From Maricaulis sp. (GTDB lineage Bacteria; Pseudomonadota; Alphaproteobacteria; Caulobacterales; Maricaulaceae), in NCBI GenBank assembly GCA_002694345.1, contig NZLV01000009.1, forward strand, positions 1 to 23,224: a DNA stretch of 23,224 nt, given 5' to 3'. The stretch's first letter is position 1. Each line of letters starts with the position of its first letter. The notes beneath the pieces are model-generated. The model was given only the letters and a program-made list of their open reading frames with translations. It made no database searches and was not told the DNA's origin. The position numbers and the translations under genes were made by a program. Positions 11,420 through 19,692 of this stretch are shown here, in pieces.

Positions 11420-13480
11420 TCAGCGTCCCTCGCGCCACCAGCCCAGGCCGAGCAGGAGCGACAGGATCAGAACCACGGGCAGGCCCGGCAAAAGCGGGAT
11501 CCGGTTGGCCGAGCGCACGATATAGCGGTCATTGCGGGTCAGGCCGAGCCAGTTGCGGCCGGCCTGGTCGGCTCCGGCCCGCGTCCGGCGCAGGACCGGG
11601 AGATTGGCCCCGGCCCCATCTCCGACAGCAAAACTGCCGCCCTGTCCGGCCGCCACGAAGGGGGCCAGCACATCCCGGGTCGGACGCAGATCGGCATATT
11701 CCGCCGGATTGATCGGTCCCAGCGCGGCCACGGTGGTCAGGTCGCCGGAGCGCAGACGGACCAGGCCGGAACCTTCGGCCGACAGGCTGGTCTCGTAGCG
11801 GCCATTGCCGATCTCGGCCATGCTCGCCGTGTCGGAGCGACCGTCCGGCCAGGTGATCTCCAGCGGCGGCGCCTGGTCGGCCAGGGTGACCCGGTCGACA
11901 TGTAGTTCGCCATCGGTGGCATAGGCGGTCAGGCGTTCCTCATCCAGTTCCGGTTCGCGCATCAGCCAGTGGGCCACACGGCGGAACATTTCCGCGTAGG
12001 GACCGCCGCCCTCGAAACCACGGGCCCACAGCCAGGTCTGGTCGCTCATCACGATGGCGGCCCGGCCTTCACCGGAGCGCTGCACCACCAGGAGCGGATC
12101 GCCATCGGGCGTCTCCAGCAGGGTTTCCCCGCCCAGCGCCGTGCCATGGATATGACGCAGCCAACGGCCCCATTGCGGGGTATCCGCTCCGCCATCCAGC
12201 CCGGCCGTCACCGGGTGGCGCAGTCCGGTATCCGTCGTCTCCGGCGTGAACCCGCCCTCGGTGATATAGCCGGTCGGGCGCACCGGCAGGACGGCGGCCA
12301 GCGGCGTGCGGTAGAGGCTCGGCGCGCCGGCAAAGGGCGGTCCGGCCGTCACCAGCAGGGCGCCGCCATTCTCCACATAGCGCGCGATATAGTCGAAATA
12401 GAGCGGCGGCATGATATTGCGCCGGCGATAACGGTCGAAAATGACCAGATCGAACTCGCTCAGACGCTCCACGAACAGTTCCTGGACCGGGAAACCGATC
12501 AGGGCCAGCTCATCCACCGGCGTCGCATCCCGGCGGTCTGGCGGCCGCAGGATGGTGAAGTGGACGAGGTCGACCGACGGGTCCGATTTCAGCAGGTCGC
12601 GCCAGGCGCGGGCGCCATTGTGGGGCTCGCCGGTCACCAGCAGGACGCGCAGCCGGTCCCGGACGCCATTCACATTCACGGCAGCCCGGTTGTTGATCAG
12701 GGAGAGTTCCTGCGGCCCGGCCTCGACCTCGGCTTCGATGACATTCTGGCCACGGCGCTCGACCGGCACTTCCACACGCGTGGACTGGCCGATCGGGATG
12801 CGGTGGCTTTGCGGATCTCCGCCCTCGAAGCGGAAGGAAACCATGGCGCTGCCGCGCATGGACTCATCCTCCACGCGGATCACGAACTGGACCGTATTGC
12901 CGACAATGCCGTAGCGCGGCGCTTCCTCGATCACCAGGCGGCGATCCCCGGCCGAGACATCGCCGGTCATGACATGGTGCAGCGGCGCATCCAGGTTGAA
13001 ACTGCCGGCATCGACGGGGGCATCATGGACCTGGCCGTCGGACACCACGACGACACCGGCGATCCGGTCCGGCGGCGCACTGGCCAGGGCGGCATTGACG
13101 CCGTCAAACAGCATTGTGCCGTCAGCACTTTCGCTGGCCTCGACCTCGATCAGGTCGAGCAGCGGATCAGAGTCCGCTTCACGGCGCAGGGCATCGGCCA
13201 TGGCGTCGGCAGCCTCTGTGCGGCCGCCGATCTCCATGGAGGCGGAGCGGTCGGTGACCAGGATGGCGACATCGGCCAGCGGGTCGCGCTCCTCTTCCAC
13301 CAGGGACGGGTTGGCCAGGACGAGGCTGATCCCGGCAATGGCCAGGCTGCGCCAGATCCAGCCGGACAGGCGCTGGAGGGCGCCGGCCAGGGTGGCCAGC
13401 AAGGCAAAACCGGCCAGGCCGGCCATCAGCGGCCAGGGCAGGAGCGGAGCAAAATCGAGAGCGGTCACGGTTCCGGTCAT
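11420..13480 (-). CDS. Membrane protein with VWA-like and glutamine-amidotransferase-like domains
   Basis: A 686-residue protein, last in the MoxR operon. Two transmembrane helices lie at about 15-33 and 42-58. A VWA-like domain follows (about 68-175) with an intact metal-site DRSAS at 77-81 and VVVVSDGQVHD. Then come beta-rich Ig-like segments (NTVQFVIRVEDES, NVIEAEVEAGPQELSLINN), then a class-I glutamine-amidotransferase-like fold (about 280-480; LRVLLVTGEPHNGARAWRD, FDLVIFDRYRRR, YVENGGALLVTAGPPF). A C-terminal helix (about 662-680) ends GWWREGR. The amidotransferase-like part shows no Cys-His-Glu triad, so it is probably a structural or binding domain. It starts in an ATGA overlap with the DUF4159 gene, which implies translational coupling. 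An envelope function together with MoxR is inferred. Confidence 0.85.
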   Translation of the reverse strand: MTGTVTALDFAPLLPWPLMAGLAGFALLATLAGALQRLSGWIWRSLAIAGISLVLANPSLVEEERDPLADVAILVTDRSASMEIGGRTEAADAMADALRREADSDPLLDLIEVEASESADGTMLFDGVNAALASAPPDRIAGVVVVSDGQVHDAPVDAGSFNLDAPLHHVMTGDVSAGDRRLVIEEAPRYGIVGNTVQFVIRVEDESMRGSAMVSFRFEGGDPQSHRIPIGQSTRVEVPVERRGQNVIEAEVEAGPQELSLINNRAAVNVNGVRDRLRVLLVTGEPHNGARAWRDLLKSDPSVDLVHFTILRPPDRRDATPVDELALIGFPVQELFVERLSEFDLVIFDRYRRRNIMPPLYFDYIARYVENGGALLVTAGPPFAGAPSLYRTPLAAVLPVRPTGYITEGGFTPETTDTGLRHPVTAGLDGGADTPQWGRWLRHIHGTALGGETLLETPDGDPLLVVQRSGEGRAAIVMSDQTWLWARGFEGGGPYAEMFRRVAHWLMREPELDEERLTAYATDGELHVDRVTLADQAPPLEITWPDGRSDTASMAEIGNGRYETSLSAEGSGLVRLRSGDLTTVAALGPINPAEYADLRPTRDVLAPFVAAGQGGSFAVGDGAGANLPVLRRTRAGADQAGRNWLGLTRNDRYIVRSANRIPLLPGLPVVLILSLLLGLGWWREGR

Positions 13481-16203
13481 TGGCCCAGCCTCTCGAGAAT
13501 GTCGGGCACATGGACCTGGTCGGCCTTGTAATTGCCGGTGAGGGCATACATCGCGATGTTCACGCCGAAGCGGATCGCCATTTCGCGCTGGCGCTCGCCG
13601 CCTTCGACCGGCGCCATCGCTTCACCGCGATCACCTTGTGCCCAGGCCGAGGCCCAGTCATGGGCGCCGATGATGACACCGGACGTACCATCGCGGGAGG
13701 CGCCGTTCGGATTGGCTTCCACCCAGACCGGGCTGCCTGCATAGCGGCCGGGGAATTCCTGCAGCAGGTAGAAGGCCCGCGTGAGGACATGGTCCGGCGG
13801 GATCTGGGCCAGGGGCGGCACATCAATGCTTTCCAGCACGGCGATCAGGCCGGGGTGCGGCGCACCGGCCCGAAGCATGGCGACGTCGGCATCCTGGGTG
13901 TCGAACACGATCAGGCCGCCCGATTGCAGATAGGCGCTGACGCGCTCCGCCGTTTCCGGGGCCAGCGGTTGGGCGTCCTCGGTGACGGGCCAGTAGATCA
14001 GCGGGAAGAAGAGCAGCGGGTCGGTGTCGATGTCCACGCCCATCGGCTCGGCCGGTTCCATGGCACTGCGGCGTGTGATTTCGCGTCCCAGCCCGGTCAG
14101 CCCGGCCTCGCTTCGCCGGTCCAGTGCCGCATCACCGGTGCGCACATAGGCAAAGCGCAGATCCAGCGCCGCTTCCATGGCGAAACTGTCTTCGGGGGCC
14201 GCATCCTGGGCTTCGGCCTGCGGCGCCATCGGCACGGCTGCCAGGCCCAGCAGCAGGGCCGCCGCCATGCCGCCAATGCGCAGATTGGCCAACCGTCCGG
14301 CCAGCAGCAGGGCGACCAGAACGTCCAGGGCGAGCAGGATCAGGGCGGCGGCCAGCAGGCCGGCGTCGAACCGGATCGGGCGCGGCCCGTCCAGACCCGC
14401 AAACACCGCACCGGGCAAGTCTCGTGGCAGAGCGGCGATCCGCGTATCCGCTTCGATCACATTGAGTGCGGCAGAGGCCGGTCCCAGACGGTAGAGGCCC
14501 GGCGGCGTCACCGGATCGGGACGCGCCGTGGCCAGGGCTGCGGCCGGGATCGGACGGGCCGAGGCCGGCGCATTGGCCAGCTGGCCCTGCGCATCCAGCG
14601 CCCGGTCCAGAACCCAGGAGCCATTGGCCGGTGCGGACACGGCACCGCCCTGGGCCAGGCCCATCAGGCGCTGCATCATGCGCGGGAACAGCCCGGTCAG
14701 CGGCAGGTCGGACCATTCCGGGCTGGCCGTGACATGGAAGAGCACGATCCAGCCGCGGGCCCGGCGCTCAGCCGTGACCAGCGGGGTGCCGTCTTCCAGG
14801 CGCGCCCACACCTTGTCCGGCGTCGCCGAACCCGGCTGGGCCAGAACCTGGCGATCCACCGTCGCCGACCGGTCCACCGGCAGGCCGGAGAAGGGCGAAC
14901 CGACCGGGAAGTCGGCCAGGCTTTGCGGGTCTTCCCAGTTCAGCGCGCCACCGAACAGGCGGCCGCCCTGACGCAGGTCGACGGGCAGGAGATCATCGCC
15001 CCGGGCTGCCAGGCGCGGGCCGGCAAAGCGGATCAGCACGCCCCCCTCATTCACGAAGCCGCGGATCCGCTCATCATCGGAGCGGGCGGCATCCGTCATG
15101 ATGAGGATGGCCGGTTCGGCCGCCAGCAGATCGTCCAGATGTCCGCGGATCAGCTCGGCGCGGTCGGTCAGGGCGCTCTCCACATAGTGAAGATCGGACA
15201 GGAGGGGCTGGCCTTCATCATTGGTCAGCTCGATCAGGCCGACACGCGGTCTTTGCCAGCTATCGCCCAGCAGGTGGACGGCGGCGGCCGAGCTGCCGCC
15301 ATCCAGACGCAGGCTGGCGATGCGGTTCCGCAGGTCGAGCGGCAGGGAGATATTGGCGGTGGCCGAACCGGAATCCGCTTCGATGGTAATGTCGCGGCGG
15401 GCAAGGGCGCGGCCATCGCTGCCGATCGCGGTGATCCCGGCGGTTCGGGGCAGATCGGTCGGCGCCCGGCGCACTTCCACGGTAAAGCCGTCCGCGGACG
15501 GTTCCGGCGGGGCGAGGGCGAGGGCGGCGCGGCCGCTATCGGGTTCCAGCACGGTGAGGCTGCCCAGTTGGGACAGGGTCCGGGCCAGGCGCGCATCACC
15601 GTCGGATGCCAGGCCGTCACTCAGCCAGGTCACGGCCAGATCACCCTCGATCCCGCCATTGTCCCGGGCCGTATTGATCCGGTCCGCCAGATTGTCCCGG
15701 CGCGTCGGCCAGGCCTGGGGCTGAGCCGTATCGAGCAGGCGGCGCGCCGTGTCCGCGTCAGCGAGACGCAAGGTGGGGTGGGCCTGACCGGTTTCCGCCG
15801 TCGTGGCCAGGGCGACCGGTCGGCCATCACGGTCGGCCTCGTCGATCAGCCGGTTGGCTTCGCGCTGCAGGTCATTCCAGGCCGCCGCACTGGCCCAGCC
15901 ATTATCCAGAACGATGAGGGCGGGCCGGGTTTCATTCTCCACGCTAGGCGGGGTCCAGACCGGACGCGCCAGCGCAATGATGATCAGCGCGGCGATCAGC
16001 AGGCGGAACAGGATCAGCCACCAGGGCGCATGCTGCGGGGTTTCCGCATCATCCGGCGCCCCTAGCAGAAGGCGCAGCGGCGGAAAGATCGCGCGGCGCG
16101 GTGCCGGCGGCGTGGCGCGCAGCAGGAACCACAGGGCCGGCAGGGCCAGCAGGCCGATCAGGGCCAGCGGTGCAGCAAAGGAGAGAGGGCCGAACGCAAA
16201 CAT
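13477..16203 (-). CDS. BatA-like N-terminal / DUF4159 membrane protein
   Basis: A 908-residue protein. Residues 1-90 match the BatA/aerotolerance N-terminal module: a first helix (PLALIGLLALPALWFLLRA), then RRAIFPPLRLL, then a second helix (LILFRLLIAALIIIALARPVW). A VWA-like fold follows (about 95-215), but its metal site is degenerate: DNGWAS stands where DxSxS is expected. The middle holds amidotransferase-like segments (GVLIRFAGPRLAARGDDLLP). Two further helices (about 612-665) precede a C-terminal DUF4159 domain (about 672-907, from LDLRFAYVRTGDAALD to ALTGNYKADQVHVPDILERL). DUF4159 is itself amidotransferase-like and of unknown role. The gene starts five bases after the DUF58 gene ends, consistent with an operon with MoxR and DUF58. 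Confidence 0.9.
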   Translation of the reverse strand: MFAFGPLSFAAPLALIGLLALPALWFLLRATPPAPRRAIFPPLRLLLGAPDDAETPQHAPWWLILFRLLIAALIIIALARPVWTPPSVENETRPALIVLDNGWASAAAWNDLQREANRLIDEADRDGRPVALATTAETGQAHPTLRLADADTARRLLDTAQPQAWPTRRDNLADRINTARDNGGIEGDLAVTWLSDGLASDGDARLARTLSQLGSLTVLEPDSGRAALALAPPEPSADGFTVEVRRAPTDLPRTAGITAIGSDGRALARRDITIEADSGSATANISLPLDLRNRIASLRLDGGSSAAAVHLLGDSWQRPRVGLIELTNDEGQPLLSDLHYVESALTDRAELIRGHLDDLLAAEPAILIMTDAARSDDERIRGFVNEGGVLIRFAGPRLAARGDDLLPVDLRQGGRLFGGALNWEDPQSLADFPVGSPFSGLPVDRSATVDRQVLAQPGSATPDKVWARLEDGTPLVTAERRARGWIVLFHVTASPEWSDLPLTGLFPRMMQRLMGLAQGGAVSAPANGSWVLDRALDAQGQLANAPASARPIPAAALATARPDPVTPPGLYRLGPASAALNVIEADTRIAALPRDLPGAVFAGLDGPRPIRFDAGLLAAALILLALDVLVALLLAGRLANLRIGGMAAALLLGLAAVPMAPQAEAQDAAPEDSFAMEAALDLRFAYVRTGDAALDRRSEAGLTGLGREITRRSAMEPAEPMGVDIDTDPLLFFPLIYWPVTEDAQPLAPETAERVSAYLQSGGLIVFDTQDADVAMLRAGAPHPGLIAVLESIDVPPLAQIPPDHVLTRAFYLLQEFPGRYAGSPVWVEANPNGASRDGTSGVIIGAHDWASAWAQGDRGEAMAPVEGGERQREMAIRFGVNIAMYALTGNYKADQVHVPDILERLGQ

Positions 16204-16208
16204 GCCGG

Positions 16209-17105
16209 TCAGACGTCCTGTGCCAGGGTTTTATAGAGGCTCAGCACGGCACTGGTCGCCGGCCGGTCCGTGCGGTGCGTGATCAGCGTCCAGCCGAACT
16301 GGCGGGCGATCGCGGTCAGGCGCTCCCCCTGTTCCTGCCAGCGGGCGCGATAGGCCTTGCGGGCTTCCTCGGCGCGGCCGAACAACAGAGTCTCGCCAGA
16401 GCCGGGGGCTTCGAAACGGGTGCGGCCGGAATAGGGGAAATCCTCTTCCGCCGGATCGACGATCCGCAACAGGACCCCGTTGGATTCCATCGTCGCGAAG
16501 CGGGACAGGCGCGCCTGCCAGGTCTCGGGCGGGTCGAGGAAATCGCTGGCCAGGACAATGCGTGTGAAGCGGGAGACATGCGGGGCCTCGACGGAGACTG
16601 CCGATCCCGGGCCGGTCACCAGACGGCGCGAGACGCGCTCCAGACCCAGTGCACCGGTCCGCGAAATGGCGCTCTCACCCAGCACCGAGACGCGTTCGCC
16701 CCCCTGGGTCAGCAGGGCCGCCAGGGCAATCTGGCAGACCGCAGCGCGATCGGCCTTGCTGGGCAGATTGCGGCTCGAGGCGAATTGCATGGAGGGCGAC
16801 CCATCGCGCCACAGCGAGACCGTATTGGCCGCTTCCCACTCATTCTGGCGCACGAAAAGCTGGTCGGACTTGGCCGATTGGCGCCAGTCGACCGCTGCGC
16901 GCCCGTCCTCTGGACGGTGATGGCGGTATTGCCAGAATGTCTCGCCAATGCCGGACCGGCGGCGGCCATGCACACCCTGGGCGACGGTCGCGGCAATGCG
17001 ATCCGCCTCCGCCATGAGGGCGGGCAGTCGGGCCGCGGCATCCTCGCCTTCATGGCGAAGCGCAACGACCCGGGCCTCGGTATGACGGTCCGTGCCCTGG
17101 GACAT
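16209..17105 (-). CDS. DUF58 domain protein (MoxR-associated)
   Basis: A 298-residue protein of the DUF58 family, which adopts a VWA-like fold and is nearly always encoded beside MoxR ATPases. Conserved blocks are the GRRRSGIGETFWQYRHH segment near 47-63, VDWRQSAKSDQLFVRQNEWE (72-91), and the metal-site DGSPS at 101-105 within SLWRDGSPSMQF. A C-terminal half with FLDPPETWQARLSRF follows. There is no signal peptide or obvious membrane helix, unlike some DUF58 proteins, so it is probably cytoplasmic. By analogy with studied MoxR-VWA pairs, the ATPase is thought to act on or with this protein in protein assembly or metal insertion; the client here is unknown. It begins three bases after the moxR stop. 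Confidence 0.93.
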   Translation of the reverse strand: MSQGTDRHTEARVVALRHEGEDAAARLPALMAEADRIAATVAQGVHGRRRSGIGETFWQYRHHRPEDGRAAVDWRQSAKSDQLFVRQNEWEAANTVSLWRDGSPSMQFASSRNLPSKADRAAVCQIALAALLTQGGERVSVLGESAISRTGALGLERVSRRLVTGPGSAVSVEAPHVSRFTRIVLASDFLDPPETWQARLSRFATMESNGVLLRIVDPAEEDFPYSGRTRFEAPGSGETLLFGRAEEARKAYRARWQEQGERLTAIARQFGWTLITHRTDRPATSAVLSLYKTLAQDV

Positions 17106-17108
17106 GGA

Positions 17109-18107
17109 TCAGGCGGCCCGGTCTGCCAGCGACTTGATCAGGCCTTCCAGCGTATGGCCGTCGGCACGGGCGGCGAAGGACAGGGCCATGCGGTGTTTCA
17201 GCACCGGCTCGGCCAGCGCAGCGACATCCTCGGTGGACGGTGCCAGGCGGCCGCGCAGCAGGGCGCGGGCACGGCAAGCCAGCATCAGGGCTTGGCCGGC
17301 ACGCGGGCCGGGGCCCCAGGCCACGCCGTCGCGCACCGCCTCGACATCACTGTCATCGGGACGGGCCAGGCGCAGCAGATCCAGGATCGCGTCCAGCACG
17401 CGCTCGCCCACCGGCATGCGGCGGACCAGGGATTGCAGTTTCAGGATTTCGTCCGGGCTGAGGACTTCGATGGCCTCGTGATTGTCGGCCCCCGTTGTCG
17501 CCAGCAGCACGGCGCGTTCGGCGTCGCGGGTCGGATAGGGAATGTCCACGCGCAGCAGGAAACGGTCCAGCTGGGCTTCCGGCAGCGGATAGGTCCCTTC
17601 CTGCTCGACCGGGTTCTGGGTGGCCAGGACATGGAAGGGCTGGGGCAGGTCATGGCGCTCGCCGGCCACGGTGACATGGTGTTCCTGCATGGCCTGCAGC
17701 AGAGCAGCCTGGGTGCGCGGGCTGGCGCGGTTGATCTCGTCAGCCATCAGCAGGCGACAGAAGATCGGGCCCGGCAGGAAGCGGAAATGACGCTTGCCGT
17801 CGTCGCTTTCCTCGAGGATTTCGGAGCCGAGAATGTCGGCGGGCATCAGGTCCGGGGTGAACTGGATCCGTTTGGTGTCCAGACCGGTTGCAATGGCAAT
17901 GGTCTGCACCAGGCGGGTCTTGGCCAGGCCGGGCGCGCCGACCAGCAGGGTGTGACCGCCCGCCAGGATCGCGGCGAGGCAGAGTTCGATCTCGTCCTCG
18001 AGGCCGAAAATGACGCGTCCGATGGACTCCTTGACCGCTTTCAGTCGCTCGGTTGCGGCATCGGCTTCTGCAATAAGCTCCGCCCCGGGTTCATTCGTGT
18101 CGGTCAT
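17109..18107 (-). CDS. MoxR-family AAA+ ATPase
   Basis: A 332-residue AAA+ chaperone-like ATPase. Walker A is GAPGLAKT (57-64), Walker B is LLMADEIN (119-126), sensor 1 is LATQNP (161-166), and EAQLDRF (177-183) holds the arginine-finger region. The lid domain follows at about 230-320. The ATG at 18107 fits the normal family length; the frame stays open upstream into non-conserved sequence. The upstream AGGA is only two bases away, so initiation may be weak. It is first in the leftward operon with DUF58, DUF4159 and the VWA/amidotransferase-like protein. It is likely to remodel those membrane VWA-like partners using ATP (inferred from the family). Confidence 0.95.
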   Translation of the reverse strand: MTDTNEPGAELIAEADAATERLKAVKESIGRVIFGLEDEIELCLAAILAGGHTLLVGAPGLAKTRLVQTIAIATGLDTKRIQFTPDLMPADILGSEILEESDDGKRHFRFLPGPIFCRLLMADEINRASPRTQAALLQAMQEHHVTVAGERHDLPQPFHVLATQNPVEQEGTYPLPEAQLDRFLLRVDIPYPTRDAERAVLLATTGADNHEAIEVLSPDEILKLQSLVRRMPVGERVLDAILDLLRLARPDDSDVEAVRDGVAWGPGPRAGQALMLACRARALLRGRLAPSTEDVAALAEPVLKHRMALSFAARADGHTLEGLIKSLADRAA

Positions 18108-18151
18108 CGTCCTACATTCCCTTGCGATACAGACATGATCTATAGGCCATA

Positions 18152-18168
18152 ATGCTCGAAACGAGCAT
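18152..18168. promoter_or_regulatory. Perfect inverted repeat in the MoxR/DUF1285 divergent region
   Basis: ATGCTCG-AAA-CGAGCAT, two perfect seven-base arms around three bases. It lies in the 84-base gap between two divergent blocks. CATAAT at 18148-18153 may be a rightward -10, which would put the repeat across the start site. It is well suited to an operator; an RNA hairpin is the alternative. Confidence 0.45.
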
Positions 18169-18191
18169 GGCGTCGCACATGAAAGCTGTCC

Positions 18192-18767
18192 ATGCCCTCT
18201 ACCGCTCCAAATCCTGATCCGATGCAGTCCCTGCTCAAGGCCGCCCGCGACGCCGGGGACGGTCTGCCGCCGGTTGATCGGTGGAACCCGGATTTTTGCG
18301 GCGAGATGGACATGGTCATCAAGCGCGACGGAAGTTGGTGGCATGAAGGCACGCGGATTACACGTGACCGTCTTGTAAGGCTGTTCTCCACGATCCTGCG
18401 CAAGGATGAGGATGGTCAGACCTATCTCGTGACCCCGGTCGAAAAGATCGCCATCACGGTAGAGACCGCGCCTTTCATTGCCACGCGGGTGGATGCGGTC
18501 GGCGAGGGGCGCGACCAATCCCTGGTTTTCACGACCAATATGGGCGATCTCGCCGAGGCCGGGCCGGACCATCCGATCAATGTGCAATTCGATGACGAGA
18601 CGGGTGAGCCGACCCCTCTGGTGCGGGTGCGCGGCCGGCTGGATGCCTTGATGGCCCGCCCGGTCTTCTACGAACTGGCGGAACGGGCCGAGGAGCAGGA
18701 CGGCGTCATGGGCGTCTGGAGCGGGGGCGTGTTCTTCCCGCTGGGGGAGCGCGATGGAAACCGCTGA
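18192..18767 (+). CDS. DUF1285 family protein
   Basis: A 191-residue protein of the DUF1285 family, a two-domain all-beta-rich fold common in alpha- and gammaproteobacteria. Recognisable parts are PPVDRWNPDFCGEMDMVI near 27-44, DGSWWHEGTRITRDRLVRLF (46-65), FSTILRKDEDGQTYLVTP, and a late NVQFDDETGEPTPLVRVR. No catalytic residues are known for the family and no function should be assumed. There is no signal peptide, so it is probably cytosolic. The ATG at 18192 has only a weak ribosome-binding site (GAAAG); a second in-frame ATG is at 18222. It is first in a four-gene overlapping block and overlaps the CoA pyrophosphatase gene by 14 bases. Confidence 0.92.
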   Translation: MPSTAPNPDPMQSLLKAARDAGDGLPPVDRWNPDFCGEMDMVIKRDGSWWHEGTRITRDRLVRLFSTILRKDEDGQTYLVTPVEKIAITVETAPFIATRVDAVGEGRDQSLVFTTNMGDLAEAGPDHPINVQFDDETGEPTPLVRVRGRLDALMARPVFYELAERAEEQDGVMGVWSGGVFFPLGERDGNR

Positions 18768-19371
18768 CGCGCTGATCGAACGCCTCAAATCGCGGCTCGA
18801 CCCGGTTGATGCGCCGCTGGAAGGCCCGTCGCGCGGCGATGGTGATCTCGATGGCGGCTTCCCCGAACCGGTCGGTCGCTTGCGGCCGGCGGCGGTTCTC
18901 GCGCCGCTGATCGTGCATGGCGGGCCGCCCCGCCTGCTTCTGACCGAGCGGGCCGCCCATCTGCCCAAGCATCCTGGCCAGATCGCCTTTCCCGGCGGCA
19001 GTGTCGATCCGGGCGGCGAGAGCCCGGCCGAGGCCGCCATTCGCGAGCTGGAGGAAGAGGTCGGTATCTCGGCCATGCATGTGGAGCTGATCGGCCGGTT
19101 CGATGGCTATCGCACCGGAACCGGTTTCCACATCACTCCCTTCGTGGGCGTTTTGCGGCCCGGCTATACGGTCCGGCCCGATCCGGGCGAGGTGGCGGAT
19201 GTGTTCGAAACACCGTTTTCCTTCCTGATGGATCCGGCGAATCACGAACAGCATGCCCGTGAATGGCAGGGCGTCATGCGTCACTACTACGCCATGCCCT
19301 GGCAGAACCGCTATATCTGGGGCGCCACCGCCGGCATGCTCAAATCCCTGCACGACAGGCTCTATGGTTAG
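18754..19371 (+). CDS. NUDIX CoA pyrophosphatase
   Basis: A 205-residue NUDIX hydrolase of the CoA diphosphatase type (YeaB/NudL-like), which cleaves CoA and its derivatives to 4'-phosphopantetheine species and 3',5'-ADP. The family-specific motif preceding the NUDIX box is present (LLLTERAAHLPKHPGQIAFP, 61-80). The box itself (81-105) keeps GGSVDPGGE and RELEEEVGI, including the metal-binding glutamates 98, 101 and 102. A strong ribosome-binding site (GGGGGAG, four bases before the ATG) lies inside the DUF1285 coding end, so translation is probably coupled. It sits four bases before the DUF6111 gene. Confidence 0.94.
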   Translation: METADALIERLKSRLDPVDAPLEGPSRGDGDLDGGFPEPVGRLRPAAVLAPLIVHGGPPRLLLTERAAHLPKHPGQIAFPGGSVDPGGESPAEAAIRELEEEVGISAMHVELIGRFDGYRTGTGFHITPFVGVLRPGYTVRPDPGEVADVFETPFSFLMDPANHEQHAREWQGVMRHYYAMPWQNRYIWGATAGMLKSLHDRLYG

Positions 19372-19374
19372 ACA

Positions 19375-19692
19375 ATGATCCGCATCACCCTGATTGAAAT
19401 CGCGTCCTTCCTTCTGCCCTTCCTGCTGTTCTTCGTCTGGCGCTGGCAGACGCAGTCGGACGTGAAACTCACCGCCACCCCGGCTCTCAAACTGGGCCTG
19501 GCCGGCGCGCTTCTGGCTTTGCTGGTCATGATCCTCCTGGTCGCGCTGGAGAGCGTGCGGGGTGGTCATGCGGGGGATCAGTATGTCCCGCCGCGCCTGG
19601 AGAATGGCCGTGTCGTGCCCGGGCATTTTGTCTCCGAACCCGAGGCGGCCGATGAGACCGGGGACGACGACCCGGATGCCGATCCGCAATGA
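19375..19692 (+). CDS. DUF6111 family small membrane protein
   Basis: A 105-residue protein with two hydrophobic helices, residues 5-22 (TLIEIASFLLPFLLFFVW) and about 42-62 (LAGALLALLVMILLVALES). A soluble tail contains YVPPRLENGRVVPGHF and an acidic end (ETGDDDPDADPQ). The N-terminal helix, the R-W after it and the PPRLENGRVVPG motif are typical of DUF6111 proteins, which in alphaproteobacteria lie between a CoA pyrophosphatase and a CCA-adding enzyme, as here. Function is unknown. It starts just three bases after the previous stop, and its TGA overlaps the next ATG (ATGA at 19689-19692), so expression is tied to both neighbours. Confidence 0.85.
   Translation: MIRITLIEIASFLLPFLLFFVWRWQTQSDVKLTATPALKLGLAGALLALLVMILLVALESVRGGHAGDQYVPPRLENGRVVPGHFVSEPEAADETGDDDPDADPQ

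Noticed and set aside
13480..16065. Very long open frames on the strand opposite the operon (13480-16065, 11969-13531, 16101-18152 rightward; 5958-7541 leftward).
   Set aside because: They mirror strongly coding genes with recognisable domains. Their products are rich in His, Arg, Gly and Gln without domains, as expected of antisense frames in GC-rich DNA.
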